64,000 bases of DNA from Clostridium sp. AM49-4BH (GCF_003478335.1 NZ_QUFB01000012.1:1-64000), one strand, 5' to 3'; numbered from the stretch's first letter, positions 9,301 through 18,771 are shown. Translations and numbers: made by a program. The notes: generated from the sequence alone by a model not told the origin.

Positions 9301-10486
9301 CAATTTGGACGGATTGTCGATCGCATCCTTGACACTGGTTGGCAATGCTGCTTTCTGCTTCGCTGCCTGTGTTGCCGTCGCACTTTCTGCCTGTGTTTTG
9401 GCTGCTTCTTTTAGAGTATCTGCAGCATTACCAAGCTGTTTCAAATACGTGTCTACATTGCTGTCCGTCACTGTCACATTAAGACCGGTCTGTTTCAGCG
9501 TTTCCTGTACCATTGTATTTAAGATCTGCTTGTAAATCGTCGTATACATCGCCTGATAAGCAGTTCCACCCTTGGCAAAACTATTCTGAATTGTCGCAAA
9601 TCCTTTGTTCATCTGCTCATACGAGGATACTACTTTATTTGTCGTATAGGCTTTCTTCTCACCATTTAACGCTGACTGACTCGCCTTTAAGCTTGCAAGC
9701 TGGGATTCGTACGCAACTTTTGTCGCAATTGCCTGATTCATCATCTTGCTGAACTTTGCAAGCTGTGCAGATTGTTTTCCCTGTTGCTGCGACAGTTTCT
9801 TCTGCTGAGACTCTAACTGTTTTTTCCCCTCTTGAAGCTTTTTGCTGCCATCATCAATTTTCTTTTTGGCATCTGCGAGTGCTTGTCTGTCTTTTCCAAC
9901 ACACGGGCATTGACGTCATCAATCTTATCCTGGTTTAATACAACCTCAATTGATTCCTCAACCATACCATTTGTCGAAACACTTGCCACACCATCACCGC
10001 GCTCCAGCGCCGGCAAAATATTATCATCCACAAACTTGGCAAGTTCCACACGGTCTTTGCCCTCATAATCGACACTTGCCATAACCGTTGACATCATGTC
10101 CATCGAGATTTCCATGATCATCGGCTGTCCCGCTGTATCCGGTAGTTCCAACTGATTGACCGCCGAAGACACTTTTACCATGGCAGCATCCATATTCGTA
10201 TCATCCTGAAACTGCAGCATGACCATACTGGAATTTTCTGCAGAATTACTGGTTACTTTTTTTACACCATTCACAGTACCAACTGCACTTTCCATCGGTT
10301 CTGTAATGTCCTTTTCTACCTTTCCGGGGCAGCCCCCACATAGGTCGTAATCACCATCATATATGGCATATTCATGTTTGGCAGAAGGTCCGTTGTCATT
10401 TTAGAATAGCTGACACCTCCAAGTACCAATACAATAATAACACCGACCAAGATCAAAAATGGTCTTTTCACACTAAATTTAGGCAT
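6400..10486 (-). CDS. RND-type exporter with long helical insert, frame broken twice
   Basis: The start is ATG 10486 (MPKFSVKRPFLILVGV) after GGCGGAGAT. It reads as one RND permease of about 1362 residues: TM1, porter parts, TM2-6 with GMLVDNSIVVIENIYRLR, a second porter half, and TM8-12 with GVVVNNGIVFVDYVNQLR. Usual RND pumps have about 1040 residues. The excess is a Lys/Ala/Gln-rich, probably coiled-coil stretch of about 330 residues inside the first porter half, between LNQDKIDDVNARVLEKTDK and AGILTAENFSMPAGYI. One base seems lost near 10321 (AAAA to AAA) and one near 9882 (GG to G). Substrate unknown. No membrane-fusion partner gene is adjacent. Confidence 0.8.
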
Positions 10487-10512
10487 ATCTCCGCCTTTCT
10501 GTTACTGTAAGA

Positions 10513-11535
10513 TTAAAATTTATACTGAATATCCAACGCACCATCTGCAACCATCACGCTCGCTTTGCCACCACTAATGATCGGCAGCATCGGCGGTAAA
10601 TGTCCGATATCGACATCCATAACGATCGGCACTTCATATTGACGAAGCATAGAAACTACAGCTTCATACTGATCCATACCAAAAGCCTCTTCCCCAAAGG
10701 ATAACGGTCTCCCGATCAAAAATCCTTTTACGTGCCGGAACCAGCCGGCATGCGATAATTGCCACAATGTTCGACGTATGCTCATAACATTCAGATCACA
10801 CGCTTCCATAAACCAGATCAATCCGTCCTCTTGATATCTGTCCGCAAATTCTTTTACCTTATCGTACTTGGTACCGACTAAATTTCCTAAGCAGTCTAAA
10901 CATCCACCGATCAAACGCCCTTCCATACGGATCGGCTGCTCTGCAGGTTCACAGTGCAATACGACCGGTTCCGTAACATGATACGGCTCCAACGGATTAT
11001 CCTCCGTCTTTAAGGATTCCTTTTCCCACAATGGATAACTATGTATTTCCTGCTTGTTGCCACGTAACAGATCATACGCATCCTGTATTGCCGGATGCCA
11101 TGTTCTCATACCAAACGCCGGTGCACAAGGTCCGTAAATCGCGGCAGTATCACAAAGCGTTGGAAGCAAAAATGTAAGATTCGTATTGTCCGAATATCCC
11201 ATGTACCACTTAGGCGGCAATGCAGCGATCCATTTAAAGTCAATATAATCCAACACTTCACACATTAATTCTCCACCACCACAGGAAAGCAGCACATCTA
11301 CTTCCTGCTTTGCAAAAAATGTATTGATCTCCTCTCCACATTTTTGCGGTGTATTGCTAATCCCAATTCCACTGCCTTCGTAGCAGTTCGGGCCTAATAT
11401 CATGGTATGTCCCAATGCCGCAAACGTTTTCTGCGCAGCATCAAAACCACTCCGGTAAGGTTCCATATTACAGCCAAAGGCCGGTGCAACAAAACCAATC
11501 GTCCCGGACGCTTCCAAAAATTTCGGTATTCTCAT
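10513..11535 (-). CDS. S66-family serine peptidase (LD-carboxypeptidase/MccF-like)
   Basis: 340 residues from ATG 11535, chosen over an upstream ATG because GGGAGAGAACAA precedes it. The peptidase S66 fold is shown by the nucleophile elbow GYSDNTNLTF, a glutamate in WFMEACDLNV and a histidine in DVDIGHLPPML, the Ser-Glu-His triad. LdcA members trim murein tetrapeptides to tripeptides and MccF members cleave microcin C-like amides. Length and the lack of a signal peptide fit a cytoplasmic MccF/LdcA-type enzyme, but the substrate cannot be told. It lies 26 bp downstream of the RND start on the same strand. Confidence 0.8.
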   Translation of the reverse strand: MRIPKFLEASGTIGFVAPAFGCNMEPYRSGFDAAQKTFAALGHTMILGPNCYEGSGIGISNTPQKCGEEINTFFAKQEVDVLLSCGGGELMCEVLDYIDFKWIAALPPKWYMGYSDNTNLTFLLPTLCDTAAIYGPCAPAFGMRTWHPAIQDAYDLLRGNKQEIHSYPLWEKESLKTEDNPLEPYHVTEPVVLHCEPAEQPIRMEGRLIGGCLDCLGNLVGTKYDKVKEFADRYQEDGLIWFMEACDLNVMSIRRTLWQLSHAGWFRHVKGFLIGRPLSFGEEAFGMDQYEAVVSMLRQYEVPIVMDVDIGHLPPMLPIISGGKASVMVADGALDIQYKF

Positions 11536-11577
11536 TTGTTCTCTCCCTTTTTCATATCGCAACTATCTATCCTATTT

Positions 11578-11958
11578 TTAGGACTGCGATATTTTGTCCT
11601 TTTCTTTTTTTGGAACTTCATGAAACGCTTCTTTGCTTAATTTATCATAACAACGATACATCGTCTGTACAGAATTTTCCAAAATATAATAATGTCTGAT
11701 ATAAGGGATCAGCAGCACAAGCAGAAGACACTCCAGTCCAAAAAATGGCACAGAAGGAGCCACTGCGCATATGCCAAAGGTCACTACCGCCAATAGCGCA
11801 AAAGTGACCGTGACGATCAAATGGATCAGACGTTCATGCTGAAAAAATCCAATCTGCACAAGCACCTGCTCACATATTTTTTTCCGTTCTTCATCATCGT
11901 ATTCTTTGAGGTAAATACCTTTCAGATAAGAGACATATTGTATAATTCGCTGTTCCAT
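11578..11958 (-). CDS. Small membrane protein of unknown function
   Basis: 126 residues with a charged N-terminal part (EYDDEERKKICEQV), two predicted membrane helices (about 44-64 and 67-87) and a charged C-terminus rich in Lys and Glu. Not recognised. It lies 17 bp after fabF (11976) and just before the S66 peptidase, so it is probably co-transcribed with both. Confidence 0.65.
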   Translation of the reverse strand: MEQRIIQYVSYLKGIYLKEYDDEERKKICEQVLVQIGFFQHERLIHLIVTVTFALLAVVTFGICAVAPSVPFFGLECLLLVLLIPYIRHYYILENSVQTMYRCYDKLSKEAFHEVPKKEKDKISQS

Positions 11959-11975
11959 CGCAAAGCCTCCCTGCT

Positions 11976-13211
11976 TTAATCCTGATATTCTTTCACCAGT
12001 ACTGTTGCATTATGCCCACCAAAACCTAATGAATTGCTGATCGCAATATGCACCGGCGTATGAATGCCTTCACCCTTTGTATAATCCAGATCGCACTCCG
12101 GGTCATCCTCGAGCAGACCGACCGTCGGATGAATATATCCTTCATTGATCGATTTGACACAGGTGATCAATTCTACGGCACCACCGCCTGCAAACATATG
12201 GCCGATCATGGATTTCGTGGAATTGATGTGTACTTTATATGCACTATCTCCAAAAGCGAGCTTAATTGCTCTCGTCTCGAATAAGTCATTGTATTTTGTG
12301 CTTGTTCCATGTGCATTAATATAATCCACTTCTTCCGGAGCCACACCGGCATCCTGCATCGCCATCGTCATTGCACGTGCGGCTGCAGAGCCATCCTCCA
12401 GCGGAGTCGTAACATGATGCGCATCGCAAGTTGCCCCGTATCCACCAATCTCTGCATAAATATGTGCGCCTCTTGCTTTGGCATGCTCTAATTCTTCTAA
12501 TACAAAAATACCGGCACCTTCTCCGGTAACAAATCCATTACGACGCTTGTCAAACGGAATGGATGCAGCTGTCGGATCTTCGGAATCGGTCAATGCAGTG
12601 AGTGCCTGAAATGCTGCAACACCAAAACGACTTACCGAACTATCAACGCCTCCCGCTAGGATCACGTCTGCCTCTCCATGCTGTATAGAGCGAAACGCCT
12701 CTCCGATCGAGTTGGTTCCGGTTGCACAGGCAGTCACTACATCAATGCATTTTCCCTGAAAGCCATGATACATAGCGACACTGGCTGCTGCCATATTTCC
12801 CAAGACCAATGGGGCTGTAAGCGGATGTATCCTTCCCAGTCCCTTGGCTAACATCTTATCGTATTCACGTTCAATTCCCATGAGACTTCCCACGCCGGAT
12901 CCAACACAAACGCCCAGTCTGTAGGAGTCTTCTTCCTCTATGTTAAGACCACTATCCTGCATCGCCTCAATGGAAGCTGTCACTGCCATCTGACTAAAAC
13001 GATCCATTCGTTTGGCAGCTTTTGGTTCAATATACGCTTTTGGATCAAAATCTATTACTTCTGCCGATAACTTTGCTTTATACTGTGTCGTATCAAAGTT
13101 TTGGATCGGTCCTATACCAACCTTTCCTTCCAAAACAGACTCCCAAAATTTCTCTACCGTAATTCCAATTGGCGTCACAGCACCCATACCTGTTACAACT
13201 ACTCGCTTCAT
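11976..13211 (-). CDS. fabF: Beta-ketoacyl-ACP synthase II, stand-alone copy
   Basis: 411 residues from ATG 13211 (MKRVVVTGMGAVTPIG) with GGAAGGG upstream. The Cys-His-His triad is visible: VTACATGTNSIG (Cys), NAHGTSTKYND (His) and TKSMIGHMFAGG (His). It condenses malonyl-ACP with acyl-ACP in chain elongation. A second, different fabF lies in the fab operon at 47931. This copy is outside it and followed by a membrane protein and a peptidase, so it may serve a special chain-length or condition-specific role; that is inference. Confidence 0.9.
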   Translation of the reverse strand: MKRVVVTGMGAVTPIGITVEKFWESVLEGKVGIGPIQNFDTTQYKAKLSAEVIDFDPKAYIEPKAAKRMDRFSQMAVTASIEAMQDSGLNIEEEDSYRLGVCVGSGVGSLMGIEREYDKMLAKGLGRIHPLTAPLVLGNMAAASVAMYHGFQGKCIDVVTACATGTNSIGEAFRSIQHGEADVILAGGVDSSVSRFGVAAFQALTALTDSEDPTAASIPFDKRRNGFVTGEGAGIFVLEELEHAKARGAHIYAEIGGYGATCDAHHVTTPLEDGSAAARAMTMAMQDAGVAPEEVDYINAHGTSTKYNDLFETRAIKLAFGDSAYKVHINSTKSMIGHMFAGGGAVELITCVKSINEGYIHPTVGLLEDDPECDLDYTKGEGIHTPVHIAISNSLGFGGHNATVLVKEYQD

Positions 13212-13242
13212 TTCATAACCAACCCTTCCTATATTTATTTCA

Positions 13243-13330
13243 CAAAAAGGCAAAGCAGGCGCTTTGCTTTACAAGAATTGCTAAAGCAATTCTTGGTGAT
13301 ATCACACTACATAACAGCAGTTTCTTATTC
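13243..13330. repeat. Small palindromic repeat R2, copy 2
   Basis: Hairpins gcaaagc/gctttgc and agaattgct/agcaattct, then the tail cactacataacagcag. It sits just upstream of fabF. It is about 85% like copies at 218-302 and 26130-26217 by eye. Confidence 0.8.
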
Positions 13331-13336
13331 ATGTAT

Positions 13337-13383
13337 ATAAATCCACTATAACGAGGACCTTACTCATTATAGTGGATTTATTC
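13337..13383. terminator. Hairpin with T-rich flank
   Basis: aaatccactataa pairs with ttatagtggattt over 13 bp. No intact gene ends here on either strand; it may be the remnant of a lost gene's terminator. Confidence 0.55.
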
Positions 13384-13467
13384 TTTGAAATGCAACGCAT
13401 TTCACGTTATTTTTATAGAATCTTAATAACTCAAACTTATCGTCATCTCTCATGTTTCTACACGAAC

Positions 13468-13575
13468 TATGATATAATGAGCACACTGGGCTCATCTTAG
13501 GAGTTTCTTCGAAACTCTATTATGCGCAGAAAACATGCGCAATTATTATGATATAATGAGCACACTGGGCTCATT
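13468..13575. repeat. 79-bp repeat unit R3 (one full unit and start of a second)
   Basis: The block atgatataatgagcacactg starts at 13469 and again at 13548, giving a 79-bp period. Each unit has small palindromes: gagcacactgggctc, gagtttcttcgaaactc and atgcgcagaaaacatgcgca. An almost identical 79-bp unit is inserted in element copy C (16077-16155). The rest of 13384-13751 shows no gene. Confidence 0.75.
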
Positions 13576-13751
13576 AACGAGCAAATAAGCTTGTGTAACA
13601 AGCGAATAAGCTCTGAAGAAGCGGATTTGCGAGTTTAATAACCTTCAATCCACAATATACAGGCAGATCCACGATGCTACAAATTGGAAGTCATAACAAA
13701 AGGAAGAAGCCCTACCCTTTCGGGTAGTTTACGAATGGATAGAATCTCCAT

Positions 13752-14140
13752 ATGATAGATGTGAAAAGAGTATTGTTTATTGCGGAGATGAACGAAATCG
13801 TAAAAAGTTTCAAACATATGGATTGAATATAAATGCAAAATAAGTACGTGGTTTGACTCGGCCAATCAGTAATAAGGAAGTAATTCGGACTCTTTGCGTC
13901 AGTTTGGGTGTAGAGTTTCCGTCAGAACAGGAACAGCTGAAGAAAGCAGATGTTCGAAAACACATTTTATTTATTGATGATAATCCACAGTTTGCTGCGA
14001 TACCCGTGGTGTTCTTGTCTAGTATAGCCAAGAAAGAACATATCAAGGAAATACTGCAGCTACAGCCGGCGGGATATATTTTGAAACCGGCTGACAAAGA
14101 GCGGATTTTGAATATGATCACACAAACATTAGGAAAATGA
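13752..14140 (+). pseudogene. Remnant of a two-receiver response regulator
   Basis: Begins with MIDVKRVLFIAEMNEIVKSF, soon stopped by TGA. After a frame change it continues RPISNKEVIRTLCVSLGVEF, then HILFIDDNPQF, then IPVVFLSSIAKKEHIKEI and PAGYILKPADKERILNMI, ending near 14140. This is the layout of a two-receiver-domain response regulator with most of domain 1 and the middle of domain 2 lost. The phosphoacceptor Asp region between FIDDNP and IPVVFLS is absent. It is the only plus-strand coding trace in this stretch and is surrounded by repeats. Confidence 0.7.
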
Positions 14141-14205
14141 GAAACAGAGAGTCTTAAAAAGTGGGGTCTTCTTATGATGGGTATTTCTCTGTCCGGCTGA
14201 AATCG

Positions 14206-14772
14206 CTATGATATTTGATCAAACACGGGCAGACTTTCCATCACCTCAATAATTGGCGAATACACGGTATTCTTTGAATCGTCCTCTTCAAAATGATAAG
14301 CACGACTCTTCGTTTTTTTAGCCTGTTCTCTCGTATCCGGAAGTCTGCTATAGTGGCTGTCCTGACGATATTCTTTGGCCGTCTCCTGTAATCCTGCCAG
14401 CATATATTCTCTGTCCGGATCTTTATCACTGACTGCACTCATTTCCATTGCGATCACATCATTTGCTTCCTCTTTGGAACGACAATGTTCCAAACGTGTC
14501 TGCAAACGTTCCTTAGCATTCTGAACCCGCAATGCCTTTTGATACATCGTTGGATTATGAATCTGCAAATAATTCATCTCTGCCGAAGACAAGCGTTTTC
14601 CCTGTTTTAGCTTTTGAAAAATCTTCTGCTCGTATTGTGCCCTCTCTTCATCGCTCATCTGAGATGTTGGATCCATCAATTCCGACACTGCCTTTTTACA
14701 TATATCCTGAATGCGTTCCCGCAATGCCGTCTTCTCATCCTGCGACAAAATTTCTTTACTATTCGTAATCAT
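14206..14772 (-). CDS. Conserved-looking hypothetical protein, mostly helical
   Basis: 188 residues from ATG 14772, chosen because GGGGAGGATTTTTCCG precedes it; an upstream frame extension to 14832 lacks such a site. It is soluble, strongly charged and predicted alpha-helical (ALRERIQDICKKAVSELMD, then KIFQKLKQGKRLSSAEMNYL). There are no cysteine motifs or membrane segments. Not recognised. It is separated from pdxT upstream by about 117 bp. Confidence 0.65.
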   Translation of the reverse strand: MITNSKEILSQDEKTALRERIQDICKKAVSELMDPTSQMSDEERAQYEQKIFQKLKQGKRLSSAEMNYLQIHNPTMYQKALRVQNAKERLQTRLEHCRSKEEANDVIAMEMSAVSDKDPDREYMLAGLQETAKEYRQDSHYSRLPDTREQAKKTKSRAYHFEEDDSKNTVYSPIIEVMESLPVFDQIS

Positions 14773-14889
14773 CGGAAAAATCCTCCCCATCAAAAAATAA
14801 CCGATACCAATACCGCGTAATCTTCCACGCAATATTAATATCGGCTATTTCCGTCTATTCCTTAAGAACAGGTATCATCACATTAAAAA

Positions 14890-15459
14890 TTACTGCTTTA
14901 TAAACTCCTCTAAAAACCACTGATGAATGCGGTGATCTCCACCCAGTTCCGGATGAAAAGCTACTGCAAGCTGCTTGCCATAGCGAACACCGACAATGCG
15001 GCCATCCACCTCAGCGAGCACCTCTACTCCATCACTAACACTCTCCACATATGGTGCACGAATAAATTCCATCGGAAAGGTTCCGATCCCGACAAACTCG
15101 CCTTCCGCATAATGAAAGCTTCCAAGCTGTCTTCCATATGCATTTCTCTTTACCGTCACCGACAATGTTCCAAAATGAACGGTATCGTCTCCAGCGATAT
15201 GTTCTGCCAAAAGGATCAGACCGGCACAGGTTGCCAATACCGGAAGTCCTGCTGCGATCTTTGCGCGCAGCGGCTCATACATATCTAACTCCCGTAAAAG
15301 TTTACCCTGAACGGTACTCTCACCGCCCGGAAGCACCAATGCATCAAACGAATCCTCTAAATCTTTTGCCTGACGTAATTGGATCGTCTGCGCCCCAAGC
15401 TCCTGCAACACTTTTTCATGTTCCTCAAACGCACCCTGTACTGCCAACACTGCAACTTT
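14890..15459 (-). CDS. pdxT: Pyridoxal 5'-phosphate synthase glutaminase subunit
   Basis: 189 residues from ATG 15459 (MKVAVLAVQGAFEEHE) after AAAGGAATG. It is a class-I glutaminase with LPGGESTVQGKLL, the nucleophile Cys in VLATCAGLILLAE, and the His/Glu pair in AFHPELGGDHRIHQWFLEEF. It supplies ammonia to PdxS for PLP synthesis from ribose-5-phosphate and glyceraldehyde-3-phosphate. It lies downstream of pdxS, but the two are split by a 639-bp palindromic element (copy C). Confidence 0.95.
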   Translation of the reverse strand, partial: KVAVLAVQGAFEEHEKVLQELGAQTIQLRQAKDLEDSFDALVLPGGESTVQGKLLRELDMYEPLRAKIAAGLPVLATCAGLILLAEHIAGDDTVHFGTLSVTVKRNAYGRQLGSFHYAEGEFVGIGTFPMEFIRAPYVESVSDGVEVLAEVDGRIVGVRYGKQLAVAFHPELGGDHRIHQWFLEEFIKQ

Positions 15460-15570
15460 CATACTAATCTTACATTCCTTTCTCTGCACTAACAGTAAGT
15501 ATATAACCCAAACCTCCCATACTGAAAAATATGATCAAACTACACATTACATATAATGAGAAGTTTAAGT

Positions 15571-16209
15571 ACTCAAACTTCCCATACCGGAAGTTATTAC
15601 CCGAACCATATATTGCTTATTATGTCAATGACTATATTGCATTTTGCAGCCACAAAAGGGTGGTTTCTGCCATCCGAGAACTATAGTAATTGCCTTGCCG
15701 CATTTTGTTTTTACAGTGATTTCTAAATTTTGTTGTCTCTGATGAATGATTTACATGCCTTACGGAAACTTAAAAGTCCCGGAAGCAAGGTATTCATCAT
15801 TTTTGAAATGGACTTTGCGCTCGTCGTTACTTATGTCTCGTACTTCAGAGACATTAAGTAACGTGACGTAGCGCATCGTAGCGAAAGCGTCCCGTCCAAA
15901 AATGGATGATACCTTGCTAAACCAGGACAACTCAGACACTCCTTCAGGCATGTATGCATCAGAGACTTAACAAAATAAGAAATCACGTAAAAACGTTGCG
16001 TTCTGCGGCAATTATCTTAGTTCGCGGATGACAGAACAATTTAGTTTGTCATCTGCAAAATGTTCTATTTATTGCTGACATAATGAGCACACTGTGCTCA
16101 TCTTAGGAGTTTCTTCGAAACTCCATTATGCGCAGAAATCATGCGCAAGTATTCTGACATAATAAGCAATATATGGCTGTGAGGCTTTGAGGTGTGGGAA
16201 GTTTGAGTC
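15571..16209. repeat. Giant-palindrome element, copy C (reverse orientation, with insertion)
   Basis: Bounded by actcaaacttcccatacc (15571-15588) and ggtgtgggaagtttgagt (16191-16208). The centre (cgtacttcagagac near 15840) is inverted relative to copies F and G. It carries an extra 79-bp R3 unit near its right end. It lies wholly between pdxS (stop 16217) and pdxT. Confidence 0.9.
16077..16155. repeat. 79-bp R3 unit inserted in copy C
   Basis: Starts gacataatgagcacactgtg and ends where gacataataagc resumes the large element. The insertion thus looks like a unit bounded by a repeated gacataat(a/g)agc. It matches 13471-13549. Confidence 0.75.
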
Positions 16210-16216
16210 AAGTATA

Positions 16217-17089
16217 TTATTTGCCTCGCTCAGCCATTAATAATTCAATCTCGTCTTCATTAATACCAACCATAGCTTCTCCAAGATCCTCAGAAAGTTC
16301 TGCGATCATCTTCGCATCGGTATAATTGGTAACTGCTTTTACGATCGCATTTGCACGCTTCTCCGGATTACCGGACTTGAAGATACCGGATCCTACAAAG
16401 ACGCCTTCTGCACCAAGCTGCATCATCAATGCGGCATCTGCAGGAGTTGCAACACCACCTGCTGCAAAGTTTACAACCGGCAGTCTCTTGTGCTCATGTA
16501 CATACTGAACCAGCTCATATGGTACACGAAGTTGTTTGGCTTCATCAAACAGTTCATCCTCACGCATAGCGGAAATCTTAGCAATTGCACTGTTCATCAT
16601 ACGCATATGACGCACTGCCTGAACAACATCACCGGTTCCCGGCTCACCCTTGGTACGGATCATGGAAGCTCCCTCGTTGATACGGCGAAGTGCCTCTCCT
16701 AAATCCTTAGCGCCACATACAAACGGAACGCGGAACTTTGTCTTGTCAATATGGTAAACATCATCTGCCGGAGAAAGTACCTCACTCTCATCAATGTAAT
16801 CAATTTCAATTGCCTCTAATAACTGCGCCTCTACAAAATGACCGATACGGCATTTTGCCATAACCGGAATAGATACTGCTTCCTGAATACCACGGATCAT
16901 TTTCGGATCACTCATACGTGATACACCTCCGGCTGCACGAATATCTGCCGGGATTCTCTCCAATGCCATAACAGCACACGCACCTGCTGCCTCAGCGATC
17001 TTTGCCTGCTCCGGAGTCGTAACATCCATGATCACGCCACCTTTTAACATCTGTGCCAATTCTTTGTTTAATTCATACTGTCTGCTCAT
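16217..17089 (-). CDS. pdxS: Pyridoxal 5'-phosphate synthase synthase subunit
   Basis: 290 residues from ATG 17089 ([15 protein letters not shown]) after GAGGATAGT. An upstream in-frame ATG (MCRNED...) is only the leader. It is a (beta/alpha)8 barrel with the catalytic lysine in [14 protein letters not shown] and the second lysine in [12 protein letters not shown], and the glycine-rich [13 protein letters not shown] phosphate loop. It forms the PLP synthase complex with PdxT. A divergent MocR-type regulator at 17361 is the likely controller. Confidence 0.95.
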   Translation of the reverse strand: MSRQYELNKELAQMLKGGVIMDVTTPEQAKIAEAAGACAVMALERIPADIRAAGGVSRMSDPKMIRGIQEAVSIPVMAKCRIGHFVEAQLLEAIEIDYIDESEVLSPADDVYHIDKTKFRVPFVCGAKDLGEALRRINEGASMIRTKGEPGTGDVVQAVRHMRMMNSAIAKISAMREDELFDEAKQLRVPYELVQYVHEHKRLPVVNFAAGGVATPADAALMMQLGAEGVFVGSGIFKSGNPEKRANAIVKAVTNYTDAKMIAELSEDLGEAMVGINEDEIELLMAERGK

Positions 17090-17178
17090 ACTATCCTCAT
17101 TTCTGCACACATTTTCAAGCGTTTCAATATTGTATCAAGTGTGCACAGACACAATATTCTCATAACACCATTTTCTTT

Positions 17179-17220
17179 ACTCAAGCTTCAGACAGCAGCT
17201 CCGGCTGTGCGAAGTTTGAT
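17179..17220. repeat. Minimal relic of the giant-palindrome element (ends only)
   Basis: Reads actcaagcttc, a short cagcagctccggctg core, and tgtgcgaagtttgat, so both terminal motifs are joined with the arms deleted. It lies in the pdxS/MocR divergent intergenic region. Confidence 0.5.
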
Positions 17221-17261
17221 TTCTTTACATAAGGCATCCCGACAAAACTTATCGGAATTAT

Positions 17262-17290
17262 TTGCAAATGTAACTGAAGTAAAGTATACT
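17262..17290 (+). promoter_or_regulatory. Probable promoter of the MocR-type regulator
   Basis: TTGCAA (17262-17267) and TATACT (17285-17290) with a 17-bp spacer, about 70 bp before the start codon. Downstream, the direct repeat tagtcagtatagtcagt (17326-17342) may be a regulator site. Confidence 0.5.
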
Positions 17291-17360
17291 ATAATCTGAC
17301 CATGTGAAAATATCCAATTTAACCATAGTCAGTATAGTCAGTTTGGAGGATATAATACCA

Positions 17361-18764
17361 ATGCTTACATATTCATTTACTAATATAGGGTCAGATAGCC
17401 TGTACCACCATCTGTACCAATGTATCCGCGAGGATATTTTATGCGGTAATCTGACCGCCGAGACAAAGCTGCCATCAAAGCGTAGTTTTGCCAAAAATCT
17501 AGGGGTTAGCAATATTACTGTAGAAAATGCCTACGCCCAGCTTCAAGCCGAAGGATACATTTACTCCATTCCCAAGAAAGGGTTTTATGTCAGAAATTTA
17601 TCTGACCTTACTCTCTCCATATCGCAAACAACATCTTCCACTTCGAACAGTCTACGTATGCCCGACAAATATAAGGTGGATCTTGCCAGCAACCAAATGA
17701 ATCCGGAGCAATTTCCATTTTCTGTCTGGTCTAAACTGATCCGCGAGACTCTTCTCAACCGTCACGTGGAACTGATGCAGACACCTCCTTGGGGTGGCGT
17801 ATGGGATCTTCGTCACGCCATCTGCTCACAGCTCAAAGATTTTCGAGGTATGGACGTGACACCGGAGCAGATCATTATCGGTGCCGGAACCGAGTATCTA
17901 TACGGTCTTCTGATTCAATTATTCGGTCAGGACAAAGTCTATGCAGTTGAGAATCCCGGCTACCATAAGATTGCGAAAATATATGAAAATAGCCGTGTCA
18001 AATATCGCTATATACCGATCAGTGCTAAGGGTATCGATGCACTGGAATTAGAATCTTCCGGAGCACAAATTGTACATCTGTCACCGTCCCACCATTTTCC
18101 GACCGGCATCGTCACTCCGATCGGGACCCGCTATGAACTGTTGGCTTGGGCAACCAGGCAGCCGGGCCGGTATATCATTGAAGATGATTATGATTCAGAA
18201 TTTCGATTATCCGGCAAACCTATCCCAACGCTGCAAAGTATCGACCAATCAGAACGTGTCATTTATATGAACACATTTACCAAAAGCCTTTCTTCAACCA
18301 TACGAATCAGCTATATGGTATTGCCTAAACATTTGCTGGAACAGTTTGCAAAACGCCTGTCCTTTTACTCTTGTACCGTATCCAACTTTGAGCAGTATAC
18401 GTTGGCACGTTTTATTGAAGACCGTTATTTCGAAAAACATATTAACCGTATGCGTACTTATTATCGCAAAATACGTGACGAACTGCTGGATGCCATTGCT
18501 AATAGCGCACTTGCCACACATTGCAATATCGCAGAAGAAGATTCAGGACTTCACTTTCTGCTGCATATTGATACCTCACTCCCAGATGATGCTTTGTCTG
18601 CAAAAGCAAAAGAATATGGTCTTCACCTATCTTTTTTGTCCGAATATTATGAAAAAGAAAGCCCTAATATTCCGGCACATACACTGATCATTAATTATTC
18701 CGGCCTGACCAGCGAAAAAATCCCTCAAGTGATCACACTGCTATCCAAGTGTATTCTCACTTAA
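17361..18764 (+). CDS. MocR/PdxR-type GntR regulator with aminotransferase domain
   Basis: 467 residues from ATG 17361 (MLTYSFTNIGSDSLYHHLYQ) after GGAGG. Residues about 1-75 are a GntR winged helix (LPSKRSFAKNLGVSNITVENAY). The rest is a fold-type-I PLP aminotransferase domain with GAGTEYLYGLLIQL, EDDYDSEFRL and the PLP lysine in NTFTKSLSSTIRIS. MocR proteins of this kind (PdxR) sense PLP and control pdxS/pdxT, which here are divergent and 270 bp away. The role is inferred from position. Confidence 0.85.
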   Translation: MLTYSFTNIGSDSLYHHLYQCIREDILCGNLTAETKLPSKRSFAKNLGVSNITVENAYAQLQAEGYIYSIPKKGFYVRNLSDLTLSISQTTSSTSNSLRMPDKYKVDLASNQMNPEQFPFSVWSKLIRETLLNRHVELMQTPPWGGVWDLRHAICSQLKDFRGMDVTPEQIIIGAGTEYLYGLLIQLFGQDKVYAVENPGYHKIAKIYENSRVKYRYIPISAKGIDALELESSGAQIVHLSPSHHFPTGIVTPIGTRYELLAWATRQPGRYIIEDDYDSEFRLSGKPIPTLQSIDQSERVIYMNTFTKSLSSTIRISYMVLPKHLLEQFAKRLSFYSCTVSNFEQYTLARFIEDRYFEKHINRMRTYYRKIRDELLDAIANSALATHCNIAEEDSGLHFLLHIDTSLPDDALSAKAKEYGLHLSFLSEYYEKESPNIPAHTLIINYSGLTSEKIPQVITLLSKCILT

Positions 18765-18771
18765 GGGATCT
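18721..18771 (+). terminator. Hairpin across the end of the MocR gene
   Basis: atccctcaagtg pairs with cacttaagggat across the stop codon. It lacks a good T-run, so it is a weak terminator candidate. Confidence 0.4.

Noticed and set aside
13468..13575. R3 tandem units considered as a CRISPR or tandem regulatory array
   Set aside because: Only one and a third units, no spacers of constant length and no cas genes in the window.
17304..17360. Extended N-terminus for the MocR regulator
   Set aside because: The extra codons cover the probable operator repeat, and a GGAGG site specifies the ATG at 17361.
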